NCBI GenBank assembly: GCA_028285445.1
Contig: JANQPQ010000015.1
Span: 1 to 64,000, forward strand
Direction: 5' to 3'
Source: Cyclobacteriaceae bacterium
Lineage (GTDB): Bacteria > Bacteroidota > Bacteroidia > Cytophagales > Cyclobacteriaceae
DNA: 64,000 bases
The translations under genes and the position numbers were made by a program. This document shows positions 7,260-16,168 of the stretch, piece by piece; the stretch's first letter is position 1; the number at the start of each line of letters is the position of its first letter. The notes under the pieces are model-generated. The model was given only the letters and a program-made list of their open reading frames with translations, was not told where the DNA came from and did no database searches.

Positions 7260-8297
7260 CTATTTAGCCGGTTTAGCATACTGCGGATTCTGTAAGAGTG
7301 TGCTGTCAGTTAGGGTCTGTAGGAATGCTATCAGCGCTTGCCTTTCATCGCCGTCAAAGTTAATTCCTATGGAGCCATCGCTCGTTAAGATTGAATCTAA
7401 GGTTGGCGAGCTTTTCACACCAAATTCATAATGATCCAAGACCTTGTCAATGTGCCTGAACCGACCATCATGCATGTAGGGATGCGTAAGCATAATATTC
7501 CTCAGCGTTGGTGTTTTAAACTTCCCCAGATCTTCTTCTTTGTGTGTTATGCGCCGCCGACCGAGGTAAATACCTTCTTTGTCGGCAGAGAAAGTACTAT
7601 CCAAACCATTGTTATGAAAGGAATGATCTGTGAACAATGGCGGCGGGTGGCAAGGGGCGCATTTGCTCTCAAATATTTGTAAACCGCTTGATTCCAACTC
7701 CGTCAAAGAGGTCTCTCCTCGTTTCCATTGATCGTACTTAGCACCTGATGAAATAATTGTGCGCTGAAATTGAGCCAGAGCTCTAACCACGTACGCTGAC
7801 GATATAGAGTCAATCTCAAAGGCTTGATTGAACTTGCTTCTATATACAGGGTGATTATTGAGACGATTGACCATAGTATCCAGATTCATCGCCATCTCAT
7901 CAGGATGAGTAAGTGGTGAGAAGGCTTGAGATTCCAAATCCTTAGCTCCTCCGTCCCAAAAGAATTCCTGGCTCCATACCATGTTGACTAAACTGGGTGA
8001 ATGTCGCGTCAGCGGTTTCCTGGAATGGCCCATCATGCTAAGAGAAACGCCATCGGTAAAGGCCCGCTCCTGCTGGTGACAAGTGGCACAAGAGATGGTA
8101 CCTGCACGGGAAAGGATAGGGTCATAGAAAAGCTGGCGACCCAACTGCACGCCTTCCTCGGTGAGAGGGTTCCGTTCCGGAATATTAGTGACTTCCGGAT
8201 AATATGAGGGCTTCTCTAGCTCAAGGGCAGTGGGCCCCTGGTTATTACAGGCATAAAGAAGCCAAATCAGAAGAACATAGATTTGGCGGTGCCACAT
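7260..8297 (-). CDS. MbnH/MauG-like di-haem cytochrome-c peroxidase family lipoprotein
   Basis: This 345-residue exported enzyme has a short lipoprotein signal with lipid-anchor cysteine C17 (LLYAC). There are two c-type haem sites, C70-x-x-C73-H74 (CATCH) and C213-x-x-C216-H217 (CAPCH), plus the family motif THPYMHDGRF near residue 271. It sits 6 bp downstream of the MbnP-type gene. In methanotrophs the MbnH partner of MbnP is a di-haem enzyme that oxidises a tryptophan of MbnP to kynurenine, and the pairing here points to that role rather than to bulk H2O2 removal. It is the last gene of a four-gene minus-strand run. A classical peroxidase remains possible. Confidence 0.87.
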   Translation of the reverse strand: MWHRQIYVLLIWLLYACNNQGPTALELEKPSYYPEVTNIPERNPLTEEGVQLGRQLFYDPILSRAGTISCATCHQQERAFTDGVSLSMMGHSRKPLTRHSPSLVNMVWSQEFFWDGGAKDLESQAFSPLTHPDEMAMNLDTMVNRLNNHPVYRSKFNQAFEIDSISSAYVVRALAQFQRTIISSGAKYDQWKRGETSLTELESSGLQIFESKCAPCHPPPLFTDHSFHNNGLDSTFSADKEGIYLGRRRITHKEEDLGKFKTPTLRNIMLTHPYMHDGRFRHIDKVLDHYEFGVKSSPTLDSILTSDGSIGINFDGDERQALIAFLQTLTDSTLLQNPQYAKPAK

Positions 8298-8303
8298 GCA
8301 TCT

Positions 8304-9074
8304 TTATTGCTGTTGCACCACTAAGGTAATCATATCCAAATAGTTTTCAGCTACTAATTCTGCGTCAGGCTTTACAAATTTAACAGTACTAAGCTGCTGA
8401 AAATCAATAGGGTTGGGATTCTTGAATGCCTCGCTGAGATCTACATTGAAATTCAATGTCGCGTCTTTGTTATTAAAAAGGTCAAGTGACAGGCTGTACT
8501 GCAGTGTAGCAAAGTTTTCATCAAAGCCAATGTGAAACACCAAGGGATCAGGAGTACCATCGCCAGGAGCAAAATATTCCCCCTCCATCAAAAAGAACTT
8601 ATAACCTACATCCCAATTCCAGGCCATTTGGTTGTTAGGATCTAAATCTCCAAAGTTGTCGGTAGAAACATTGGTAGTTGGGTCCACACCGATTGAGAAT
8701 TCCAGCTGATCATAATTATCGGCCGGTACCTGCGATAAGTCTATTTGGAAGCTGTTGTTATCAATATCATATCTCACCAGGTGGTAGCTATTTTCCTCCA
8801 CGTATGCTGTGTTAGCCGCACTATTGATCAGCTTAAGATTACTAATGTAGAACTTGAAATCTGCCACGGTGAAATTCCCCACTCCTCCCGGGTTATCATA
8901 GCTGTTGGTAGCTATTTGCAGTGCTTCCGTTCCAACCATGGCGTTAAATGTCAGCGTTACGTCAGCCGGCGTATTATCCAGGCTTTCATCGTCGCAGGCC
9001 ATTACTACTATTGACATTGCTACTATTAGAGCAACTTGCCTGAAAGGTTTAGAAGGGATCCGAAAATTTCTCAT
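8304..9074 (-). CDS. MbnP-type copper-binding lipoprotein
   Basis: This 256-residue protein has a lipoprotein signal ending VVMAC (C27) and a beta-rich body matching the MbnP-like domain: VTLTFNAMVG near the start, FTVADFKFYISNLKL, then NNQMAWNWDVGYKF (M150, W152, W154) and VFHIGFDENF (H181). In characterised MbnP a tryptophan is oxidised to kynurenine by its di-haem partner and helps bind copper; W152 or W154 is the natural candidate here (inference). It is encoded between two MbnH-like genes, overlapping the upstream one by 26 nt and 6 bp from the downstream one, so the three are surely co-expressed. Confidence 0.85.
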   Translation of the reverse strand: MRNFRIPSKPFRQVALIVAMSIVVMACDDESLDNTPADVTLTFNAMVGTEALQIATNSYDNPGGVGNFTVADFKFYISNLKLINSAANTAYVEENSYHLVRYDIDNNSFQIDLSQVPADNYDQLEFSIGVDPTTNVSTDNFGDLDPNNQMAWNWDVGYKFFLMEGEYFAPGDGTPDPLVFHIGFDENFATLQYSLSLDLFNNKDATLNFNVDLSEAFKNPNPIDFQQLSTVKFVKPDAELVAENYLDMITLVVQQQ

Positions 9075-10143
9075 TGTTAATAAAGGTGTTGTCTGTTAGG
9101 GTTTTTAGAAAGGCTATTATGTCTTCTTTTTCTTGTTGTGTAAGATGCAGCTTTATCGGCTGGTTAGGAATAATGTCTTCATTGCTGGCCTCACGAATGA
9201 GCACGTCCAGCGTGCTACTTTCTACAATATTGTCATTGTAGTGATCCAACACTTCTTCCAAGGTATTAAAACGCCCATCGTGCATATATGGTGCCGTTAA
9301 TTCTATATTTCTTAATGTCGGAGCCTTAAATTTCCCCCTATCGGTGGGATTACCAGTGACCGCTTCTAAGCCTGGCCTCAAGTTCTGATCACTATCCAGG
9401 CCATTATTATGAAAACCATCGAAGCCGGTGGTAAATCCACTGGTTAAGAATTGACTGTGGCAATCTCCGCAATTCCCTCCGCGAATTCCAGCTTGGGCAT
9501 CGGGATGGGTAAAGAACAATTGCCTTCCTCTCAGTTCCTGGTCGGTAAACTGCTCCTCCCCTCGCAGTACTCTGTCAAATTTCGAGTCTGCTGAAATTAG
9601 CGTCCTCTGGAATTGCGCCAGTGCCTTGGCTAATCGATCAGCGGTTATTTCCTGGCTGCCAAAGGCGGCTTGAAACATTGGAGGGTAATCACCAATTGCC
9701 CTTAGTTTAGTAAGCGTTGCCGGAATTGATTGATTCATTTCCAGCGGATTCTCAATGGGCAACAGCGCCTGCTCTTCCAGGCTAGATGCCCTTCCGTTCC
9801 AAAAAAATCTGGTATTCCATAATTGGTTAGCTAAAGACATCGAACTAACCGGTAGTGGTGTTCCTGCAATTCCAACTGACAGTGCTAATCCATCGGTAAA
9901 TGCCAACTGCTGATCATGACAACTGCTACAGCTCACCGAATTATCAAGTGAAAGACGTTTGTCATAGAATAGCATTCTGCCCAGGGCCACCCCTTCGTTG
10001 GTAAGAGTGTTATCGGCAGGAACTTGAAAATCGCCAAAGTAAGATGGAGTCTCCAACTCCAATGGCGTTGGGTCCGGAATTACCCCCTCATCGTCGCAAG
10101 ACCAAAGGCTTGCTACCATTATCAGCACTATCAATCGTTGCAC
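9049..10143 (-). CDS. Second MbnH/MauG-like di-haem enzyme lipoprotein
   Basis: This 364-residue paralogue of the downstream di-haem protein has lipobox SLWSC (C16), haem sites C72-x-x-C75-H76 (CSSCH) and C225-x-x-C228-H229 (CGDCH), and TAPYMHDGRF near residue 290. Relative to its partner it carries an extra glycine-rich segment before the second haem (about 212-224) and a longer loop afterwards. Its C-terminus overlaps the MbnP start by 26 nt, implying coupling. Having two different di-haem enzymes around one MbnP suggests either a two-step maturation or a division of labour. An inverted repeat lies just upstream (10170-10220). Confidence 0.87.
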   Translation of the reverse strand: MQRLIVLIMVASLWSCDDEGVIPDPTPLELETPSYFGDFQVPADNTLTNEGVALGRMLFYDKRLSLDNSVSCSSCHDQQLAFTDGLALSVGIAGTPLPVSSMSLANQLWNTRFFWNGRASSLEEQALLPIENPLEMNQSIPATLTKLRAIGDYPPMFQAAFGSQEITADRLAKALAQFQRTLISADSKFDRVLRGEEQFTDQELRGRQLFFTHPDAQAGIRGGNCGDCHSQFLTSGFTTGFDGFHNNGLDSDQNLRPGLEAVTGNPTDRGKFKAPTLRNIELTAPYMHDGRFNTLEEVLDHYNDNIVESSTLDVLIREASNEDIIPNQPIKLHLTQQEKEDIIAFLKTLTDNTFINNEKFSDPF

Positions 10144-10169
10144 GGTGCAAGTGTATCAAAAACTATGCG

Positions 10170-10220
10170 AATAAGTCCATTGCTGTTCACTTTCATGAAT
10201 TTGATAACAATGGACTTATT
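10170..10220. repeat. Long-loop inverted repeat upstream of the MbnH-MbnP-MbnH genes
   Basis: AATAAGTCCATTG at 10170-10182 is perfectly complemented by CAATGGACTTATT at 10208-10220, with a 25-nt loop. It lies between the end of the SRPBCC-GyrI gene and the start of the first di-haem gene. It could be an operator pair or a hairpin in the mRNA leader. It lacks the GC stem and T tract of an ordinary terminator. Confidence 0.5.
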
Positions 10221-10240
10221 GTGTCAGTTTGACTGTGAAA

Positions 10241-11164
10241 CTACTTTATTGGAAAATGAACCTCAGTGCGAAGCTCGTTCTCTGGCACCTCCATTGGGTT
10301 ATTCTCATAGGTTTCAAAGGGATGGATGCTCTTATTGACCTTAAATTCTTTAGATCTCTGCATGTTATACAGTGTACTCCAGGCATTGCCTAAGTGTAAA
10401 TAAGGGCCCGTATGTCCAATGGTATATACTTGCGTGCTCGGTATGGAGCCAGTGATCATATCGCCCGGTAAGCCATCTGGCGTGCTGCTAACAGGAACAC
10501 CGGAAGTATAGCTTACCTGACCTTTTACCGGATCCCATTTATGGTAAATTGAAAATGGAGCTCCGGCAATTGCTTCTTGATGCCCTCCCATGTAACCCCA
10601 GAGTTTGTCAAAGTCGCCTTTCATGCTGGGGCCAAGATCAGACATTGAGCAATCGGTTTTTATACCAACATAATTACAGCCCCCAAAGGTATTGGCGCCC
10701 TTGAAATCTAAACTGGAATGTACCTCCCCATCTTCCACATAATCCTTTAGCATAGAAAGTCCACGATCGTAGTCCATGCCAATAAATGCTTCCATCATCT
10801 TCTTCATAAAGAACAAGAAAAAAGGCATGCTACTGTCCATTAGCCACCTAACTTCAGTACTGCCATCTTTGGGCTTCAATTCAAACTTTACTTTAGCTGT
10901 CGACTTCCAAGGTTTCAAAAAGGTAAGGTCATAATCAATTGATTGGTTCTCTACCTCGGTGGTTATGGCCATATTCCCAGACCCGGTTCGGGGACCCTCC
11001 CAGCTATAGTACTTGTTGTCATCACGTACATCAACTTTAGCGTTGGGGTCCATTATCAACCAGGGCGACCAGGAAGTCCAGGTATTGAAATCATTGAGGG
11101 TATTAAAGAGCTTTTCAACAGGGGCATTAACTACCGTTGATCGGCTCACGTGCATCTTGGGCAT
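10241..11164 (-). CDS. SRPBCC - GyrI-like effector-binding fusion protein
   Basis: This 307-residue soluble protein has two ligand-binding folds. The N-terminal half (about 1-150) is SRPBCC: VSRSTVVNAPVEKLFNTLND, then WSPWLIMDPNAK. The C-terminal half (about 160-307) resembles the GyrI/AraC effector-binding domain: YVGIKTDCSMSDLGPSM, a middle VYTIGHTGPYLHLGNAW, and a final TEVHFPIK. No DNA-binding domain is present, so it is not itself a regulator; such fusions may sequester or transport small hydrophobic molecules. It starts 105 nt beyond the permease-tail remnant, with an inverted repeat at 11177-11208 before its ATG. Confidence 0.83.
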   Translation of the reverse strand: MPKMHVSRSTVVNAPVEKLFNTLNDFNTWTSWSPWLIMDPNAKVDVRDDNKYYSWEGPRTGSGNMAITTEVENQSIDYDLTFLKPWKSTAKVKFELKPKDGSTEVRWLMDSSMPFFLFFMKKMMEAFIGMDYDRGLSMLKDYVEDGEVHSSLDFKGANTFGGCNYVGIKTDCSMSDLGPSMKGDFDKLWGYMGGHQEAIAGAPFSIYHKWDPVKGQVSYTSGVPVSSTPDGLPGDMITGSIPSTQVYTIGHTGPYLHLGNAWSTLYNMQRSKEFKVNKSIHPFETYENNPMEVPENELRTEVHFPIK

Positions 11165-11176
11165 AGTGATTAGGTT

Positions 11177-11208
11177 TTGGTTTCTTCGAAATTAGTAAAA
11201 GAAACCAA
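11177..11208. repeat. Inverted repeat before the SRPBCC-GyrI gene
   Basis: TTGGTTTCTT (11177-11186) and AAGAAACCAA (11199-11208) are perfect 10-bp arms around a 12-nt loop, ending 12 bp from the ATG at 11164. The low GC content and absence of a T run argue against a terminator for the permease array. An operator or leader hairpin is more likely. Confidence 0.4.
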
Positions 11209-11269
11209 CTTTTCGACTATCAATTTAATTACGAAAGCGGCACCAGCAGTTTAGATGCTTTGTGCTTAT

Positions 11270-11338
11270 CTATTCTTCCCTCAACGCAGAGGTGGCATTT
11301 GCAAAAGCTGCACGAACTGTTTGAGTAGCCACTGTGAC
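11270..11338 (-). pseudogene. Remnant of a tenth permease: C-terminal 22 codons only
   Basis: Read on the minus strand, the bases immediately after the stop of the neighbouring permease encode VTVATQTVRAAFANATSALR followed by EE and a stop. This is the exact form of the end of an FtsX-type permease (compare SYQSLKAVFSNPVQSLRDE at the end of the 21056 gene). No start and no upstream coding part remain. The simplest explanation is a deletion, or unequal recombination between tandem paralogues, that removed a whole permease gene except its last codons. Confidence 0.8.
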
Positions 11339-13725
11339 TATTCTTCTTTCAGTGATTTTACCGGACTCACCCTGGCTGCTTTTATCGATTGAATACTCAT
11401 GGTTAGCCAGGCTATCAAAAGAATTATGCCATAGCTGAGAATGAAGGTTGCGGCGCCTAGATTGGTTCTATAGGCAAATTCTGAAAGCCACCAATCTCCT
11501 GTATACCAAACAACAGGTGTTGCAATTACTAGCGAAATAATGATTAGTACACTAAAATCTTTTAGAAGCAGATAAACTATAGAGGCAATGGATGACCCGT
11601 GTACCTTGCGGATGCCAATTTCCTTGGTTCGGCTGGCTGTTGCAGATGAGACTAATCCAATCAGACCCAAGCTTGCTATGGCGATACCCACCATGGAGAA
11701 ATAAGTGGTAAGATTACCTAACCGCTGTTCTGATTGATACTGGGCCTCAAAATCCTCATCAAGAAACGAGTAGTCAAATGTATAATCCGGATATAGTTCA
11801 GCATAAACAGCAGCAAGCTCATTGATGGTTTGACCGATATTCGCCGCTTCAACCTTAACTGTAAGATAGCCATAGGAGTTTTCGTCTACCAACATCACCA
11901 ATGGCTTCACTTCTTCTTGCAAAGAGTAGTAATGAAAATCTCTGAGCACACCAATTACCTGCCCGCTTCGATTCGAGCCCCAGGCAAACTGCTTACCAAC
12001 AGCTTCTTCGGCTGTCCAGCCTAGTTCATCTATGGCGGCTTCGTTGAGAAGAAATGCCTCTTCTGCGTCCGTGGCTACATCCTTGTCAAATAATCTACCT
12101 GCTACCACCTGCAATTCAAGATTCCGGGCAAATTCAAAATCGACAATTAAAGAAGACATTACGACAAGATTCTCATAACCTTCCGGTTGTGTGCTACGAT
12201 CTAGCAGCCACTGCCCGGGAACACTATTCGACCCAGAAACATTAATAACCCCTGTTACATTCTGCAACTCAGATTTCATCACATCCGGATTTTGGCGAGC
12301 TGCACGATTCATCCAGTTGTCTACCACAATTACCTGTTCCTTGGCAAAACCCAGGGGCTTATTATGCATGAAATTCAGTTGGTCGTAAATAATGAAAGTA
12401 CCAGCGATTAATATCATCGAGATTAGAAACTGAAAGACCACCAGCACGCGGCGAAGGTTAACGTTGCCAACCTTTTCATTTCTCTTACGCAGAATATCAG
12501 CTGGCTTATAGCTGGAAAATATAAATGCCGGATAACTGCCACCAAGTATTCCAATCAATATTGTTATACCGGCCAAAATCAACCAAAACTCATAACCCCT
12601 TAAGAACGGACTGGCAAGGCTTTTACCGACCAGCGTGTTAAATGGGCTCATTATAACCTCCACCAGACCCATAGCAACGACCACCGATAAGACAGTTAAG
12701 ACTATAGATTCAGTCAGGAACTGAGCCACTAATCGGCCTTTGCCCGAACCAATGACTTTTCTAACGCCAATGCTTTTACTATACCTCAAGGACCGGGCGG
12801 TTGACAGATTTATGAAATTGATGATGGCAAGAACCAGAACAAACACAGCGATTACAGAGAAGATGTACACGTTGGTTATACTGCTGTTGGTTTCAATTTC
12901 GGCACCTAGGTCGGAGCGCAGGTGGATATCTGACAATGGTTGCAGAAAAAGCTGAAGGTTGTAGCCAATTTTCTCAGCCTCCTCGCCATAGTAGTGCATC
13001 ACCATCCCTGCAATTTTAGATTCCAGTTGTTCTGCTTCAACACCTTCTGGAATTAACATGTAAGTATGGGTACCCAGAGCAAACCAACCGTTGATATGGG
13101 GATAGATTATTTCCCGGGTGCTATGCGAAATAAGGAAATCAAATTTGAAATGCGAGCTCTCAGGAACGTCTGGAATGAGCCCCTTTACCTCCAGTTGAAG
13201 TGTATCGCCGGTAAGGAAAACCATGCCCTGGCCTATCGGATCTTGGTCACCAAAATATTTCCTGGCATAGGATTCGGTGAGCACTATACTATTGGGCTCC
13301 TCCAATGCTGTTTCTGGATCCCCCGCTAACATAGGGTGAGTGAATATCTTAAAGAAGTCTTTATCGGCCCAAAAACCTCTGACCTCCCTAAACTTGATAT
13401 CGCCATTGCGAAGGATGCCACCGGTTTGCCTTACCCTGCTCACCAAAGACAACTCAGGGTAATCTTCTACCAGTTTTGGTGCAACCAAAGCCGACACCCA
13501 GGCCAGTTTAGTGGAGGGAGCAGATACGGAGCTAACGTCATAACCTACTCTGTAGATATTTTTGTAATGCTGGTGATGCCTGTCATAACTAAGTTCGTCC
13601 TGAACAAAAAAACTAATTAGCAGAAAGCAAGTGATTCCGATTAGCAAGCTAAGTATCTTAATGGCTGAGTATAGCTTGTCGCTTAGGATGTTCCTAAATG
13701 CTACTTTTAGATAACTTCGAATCAT
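11338..13725 (-). CDS. FtsX/MacB-like permease, module II gene 9
   Basis: This is a 795-residue double-unit permease and the last intact gene of the array. The first periplasmic domain contains NSIVLTESYARKYFGDQDP (about 145-163) and the second has FLLNEAAIDELGW. The cytoplasmic coupling-type motifs are SKSIGVRKVIGS (about 316-327) and RTKEIGIRKVHGS in the C-terminal half; the first lacks the usual KEVG, which makes it the most divergent first-half motif in the array. The tail is SPVKSLKEE. It belongs to the lineage with VINFINLS-type TM2 and an ETN...VYIFS approach (called alpha here). It starts 23 bp after gene 8. The tail of a lost tenth permease directly follows its stop. Confidence 0.92.
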   Translation of the reverse strand: MIRSYLKVAFRNILSDKLYSAIKILSLLIGITCFLLISFFVQDELSYDRHHQHYKNIYRVGYDVSSVSAPSTKLAWVSALVAPKLVEDYPELSLVSRVRQTGGILRNGDIKFREVRGFWADKDFFKIFTHPMLAGDPETALEEPNSIVLTESYARKYFGDQDPIGQGMVFLTGDTLQLEVKGLIPDVPESSHFKFDFLISHSTREIIYPHINGWFALGTHTYMLIPEGVEAEQLESKIAGMVMHYYGEEAEKIGYNLQLFLQPLSDIHLRSDLGAEIETNSSITNVYIFSVIAVFVLVLAIINFINLSTARSLRYSKSIGVRKVIGSGKGRLVAQFLTESIVLTVLSVVVAMGLVEVIMSPFNTLVGKSLASPFLRGYEFWLILAGITILIGILGGSYPAFIFSSYKPADILRKRNEKVGNVNLRRVLVVFQFLISMILIAGTFIIYDQLNFMHNKPLGFAKEQVIVVDNWMNRAARQNPDVMKSELQNVTGVINVSGSNSVPGQWLLDRSTQPEGYENLVVMSSLIVDFEFARNLELQVVAGRLFDKDVATDAEEAFLLNEAAIDELGWTAEEAVGKQFAWGSNRSGQVIGVLRDFHYYSLQEEVKPLVMLVDENSYGYLTVKVEAANIGQTINELAAVYAELYPDYTFDYSFLDEDFEAQYQSEQRLGNLTTYFSMVGIAIASLGLIGLVSSATASRTKEIGIRKVHGSSIASIVYLLLKDFSVLIIISLVIATPVVWYTGDWWLSEFAYRTNLGAATFILSYGIILLIAWLTMSIQSIKAARVSPVKSLKEE

Positions 13726-13748
13726 AATGTGGATGTTTTAGGTTTACA

Positions 13749-16166
13749 CTAATCTTCTCGAAGCGATTTGACGGGGTTGGCGCTGGCGGCCTGCATAGAC
13801 CTAAATCCTACTGCCAACCAGGTAACAAACAGGGCCACACCTGCAGCTAGCAGGAAGGGCAATGGCCCTAATGATATTCTATAGGCAAAACTTGATAGCC
13901 ATTCTTGCATGAAATAAACAGCGATGGGCAAAATCACCAGGGATGCCAACACGACTATCAACGTAAACTCTTTATTGAGCATCAATACGATATTATTGGC
14001 ACTGGCGCCAAGTACTTTTCTGATACCTATTTCTTTAGTGCGTTGCTCAGCGTTAAACGTAGCAAGACCGAATATACCCAGAGCGGCGATGACGACAGCC
14101 AGTGCTGAAAAGACAACAAGCAAACTCAGCAGTTGTTGTTCTTCACTATACCAGCGGTTGAGCCTGTCTTCCAGAAATTCAAATGTGAAGGCATATCCGG
14201 GCACAGCGGATTGCCATTGCATTTGCAGGTCGTCAATTAGTACAGCCATATCTTCTGTTGCAAACCGAATATAGGCTTGGGAAGTATTCCTAATACCACC
14301 GTATTGAAATGTCATTGGGCCAATGTATCCATGTAGTGACTGGCTGTGGAAGTTATCGACCACACCTATCACTGTCATGCGACTACGCTCTAATTCTACA
14401 CGCCTAATTTCCTGGCCGATGGCTTCTTGCGGTGTTTGCCATCCAAATTCGCGCATGGCTATTTCATTGATTACAATGGCGCCACCTCTTCTTTCGTCAA
14501 TGGTATCGCCAGGGAATTGTGCCGAAAACTCCCTGCCTGCCAAAACTTTTATTCCTAGTGTAGAGAAGAAGTTGAAGTCGACGTTAAATCGTTGCACAAG
14601 CCTATCTGTAGTTGCATCGCCACCCAGAGGCCTAAATACTTCTTCACCAATCTGGGATGCTGGTCCTTGCTGCGCATTGGTGATCGATACTATCCGGGGG
14701 TCTCCGGATATCGTCTCGCTAAAGGATAAGAATTGCTCGGCTACTTCATCATTTGCCAAAGGAACCATCAGTACATTTTCTTTATTCAATCCTAGTTCCT
14801 TTTCATTTATAAACTGCAACTGACTTGAAACTACGATAGTGCCAACAACCATTAGAATTGCTACCATATACTGTGTGAGTGTGAGTCCCTGCCTCAGCCT
14901 TTTCTGCGATCTTCCTCCTTTACTCATCTTGCCCTTCAATACATCTATGGCCTTAAACTTTGTCAGGTAATAAGCCGGGTAAACTCCGGCAACGAGGCCG
15001 GTAAGCAAGGCAATTGACAGGAGTACCAGAAATGACAGCGGGCTGTTGAGATAAGTGAGTCCTAGCTCTAATCCGAAGATGAATCCCAAACTCATCAGGA
15101 ACAACTCGCTTATACCGAATGAAATCACACCGGCGATAAGGCTTAGAAATACGGTCTCGAAAATATATTGCTGGCCAATCTGCCACCTATAAGAACCAAG
15201 ACTTTTCTTTACACCTACTTCCTTGGCCCTTTTAGAGGCCTGGGCAGTAGCAATGTTGATAAAGTTTATGGAGGCCATCAGCAAGATGAAAACTGCCACC
15301 ACTGAAAAAATGTAAACTGTGTCCATCGAGCCATTGCTTTCCCACTCATCTTGCAAGCCTGAAGTTAAATGTATATCAGTAATAGGTTGCAGATTCGCGT
15401 GTAGATTGAATCCATTGTGGCTTTGATCGCCTACATGACGCTCAATGAAATCGGGGAGCGCTGCCTGCACTCGGTTTTCATCTGTTAGTAGCAAGTACGT
15501 TTGTACCAGCAACGACCTTTGGCGCTGATGAAAATCCTCCATCCTTGGGAAAAGGGGCTGCACGTTATCCATAGTTGCGACAAAATCGAAATGGAAATGT
15601 GAGTTATCAGGCAGATCTTCGAACACAGCAGAAACCTGGAATTGCTGACTATTGTCTAAGGTGATTACTTTCCCTACCGCAGCATCGGTTCCAAAATATT
15701 TATTGGCCATCGAAGAACTAACTGCCACCTTATTTATTCCCTCTAATGCAGATTCCCTATCACCACGTAGTAGCTCGAAACTAAATACTTCAAAAAATGA
15801 AGGATCGGCAAATACCCAGCCCTCTTCATAAAACACATTGGTATTAGCACTTACCGTCCATGACCGAGCACCGAAAATGCGAACGGCGTTAAGCACATCA
15901 CTTCTCTCTTCTAATAGGTTTGCTGCCCATGCCGGAGCCGAGCGTGCTAATCCTGTGGTTCCGTCAGCGGTTTCAAAATCAGTTACTAAGCGATAAATCT
16001 TACTGGAGTGTTGGTGAAACCTATCGTAGCTGAGCTCTTTTCTTACAAAAAGAAAAATGAGCATAAAACAAGCCAGGCCAATGGCTAAGCCACCAACATT
16101 GATGGCAGTATACAACTGATTTCTCAGGATATGCCTGTAGGCTATTTTGAAAAGATTCGATATCAT
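13749..16166 (-). CDS. FtsX/MacB-like permease, module II gene 8
   Basis: This is an 805-residue alpha-lineage permease. The first periplasmic domain carries VAVSSSMANKYFGTDAAVGK; the link to the membrane unit is SNGSMDTVYIFSVVAVF. The first coupling-type motif is KRAKEVGVKKSLGS and the second QRTKEIGIRKVLGA. The second periplasmic domain has VINEIAMREFGWQTPQEAIG. The inter-unit linker reads KELGLNKENVLMVPLA rather than the more common GFDKE. The tail is NPVKSLRED. The gap to the upstream permease is only 2 nt, the tightest junction in the array, so translational coupling is likely. Its C-terminal motif ASANNIVLMLNKEF is nearly identical to gene 7, pointing to a recent common origin. Confidence 0.92.
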   Translation of the reverse strand: MISNLFKIAYRHILRNQLYTAINVGGLAIGLACFMLIFLFVRKELSYDRFHQHSSKIYRLVTDFETADGTTGLARSAPAWAANLLEERSDVLNAVRIFGARSWTVSANTNVFYEEGWVFADPSFFEVFSFELLRGDRESALEGINKVAVSSSMANKYFGTDAAVGKVITLDNSQQFQVSAVFEDLPDNSHFHFDFVATMDNVQPLFPRMEDFHQRQRSLLVQTYLLLTDENRVQAALPDFIERHVGDQSHNGFNLHANLQPITDIHLTSGLQDEWESNGSMDTVYIFSVVAVFILLMASINFINIATAQASKRAKEVGVKKSLGSYRWQIGQQYIFETVFLSLIAGVISFGISELFLMSLGFIFGLELGLTYLNSPLSFLVLLSIALLTGLVAGVYPAYYLTKFKAIDVLKGKMSKGGRSQKRLRQGLTLTQYMVAILMVVGTIVVSSQLQFINEKELGLNKENVLMVPLANDEVAEQFLSFSETISGDPRIVSITNAQQGPASQIGEEVFRPLGGDATTDRLVQRFNVDFNFFSTLGIKVLAGREFSAQFPGDTIDERRGGAIVINEIAMREFGWQTPQEAIGQEIRRVELERSRMTVIGVVDNFHSQSLHGYIGPMTFQYGGIRNTSQAYIRFATEDMAVLIDDLQMQWQSAVPGYAFTFEFLEDRLNRWYSEEQQLLSLLVVFSALAVVIAALGIFGLATFNAEQRTKEIGIRKVLGASANNIVLMLNKEFTLIVVLASLVILPIAVYFMQEWLSSFAYRISLGPLPFLLAAGVALFVTWLAVGFRSMQAASANPVKSLRED

Positions 16167-16168
16167 CT

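Noticed and set aside
14323-14823. Open frame of 166 codons on the plus strand inside the 13749-16166 permease, and similar plus-strand frames inside most permeases.
   Set aside because: They lie opposite intact, well-conserved permease coding sequence and have low-complexity Ser/Thr/Ile-rich products.
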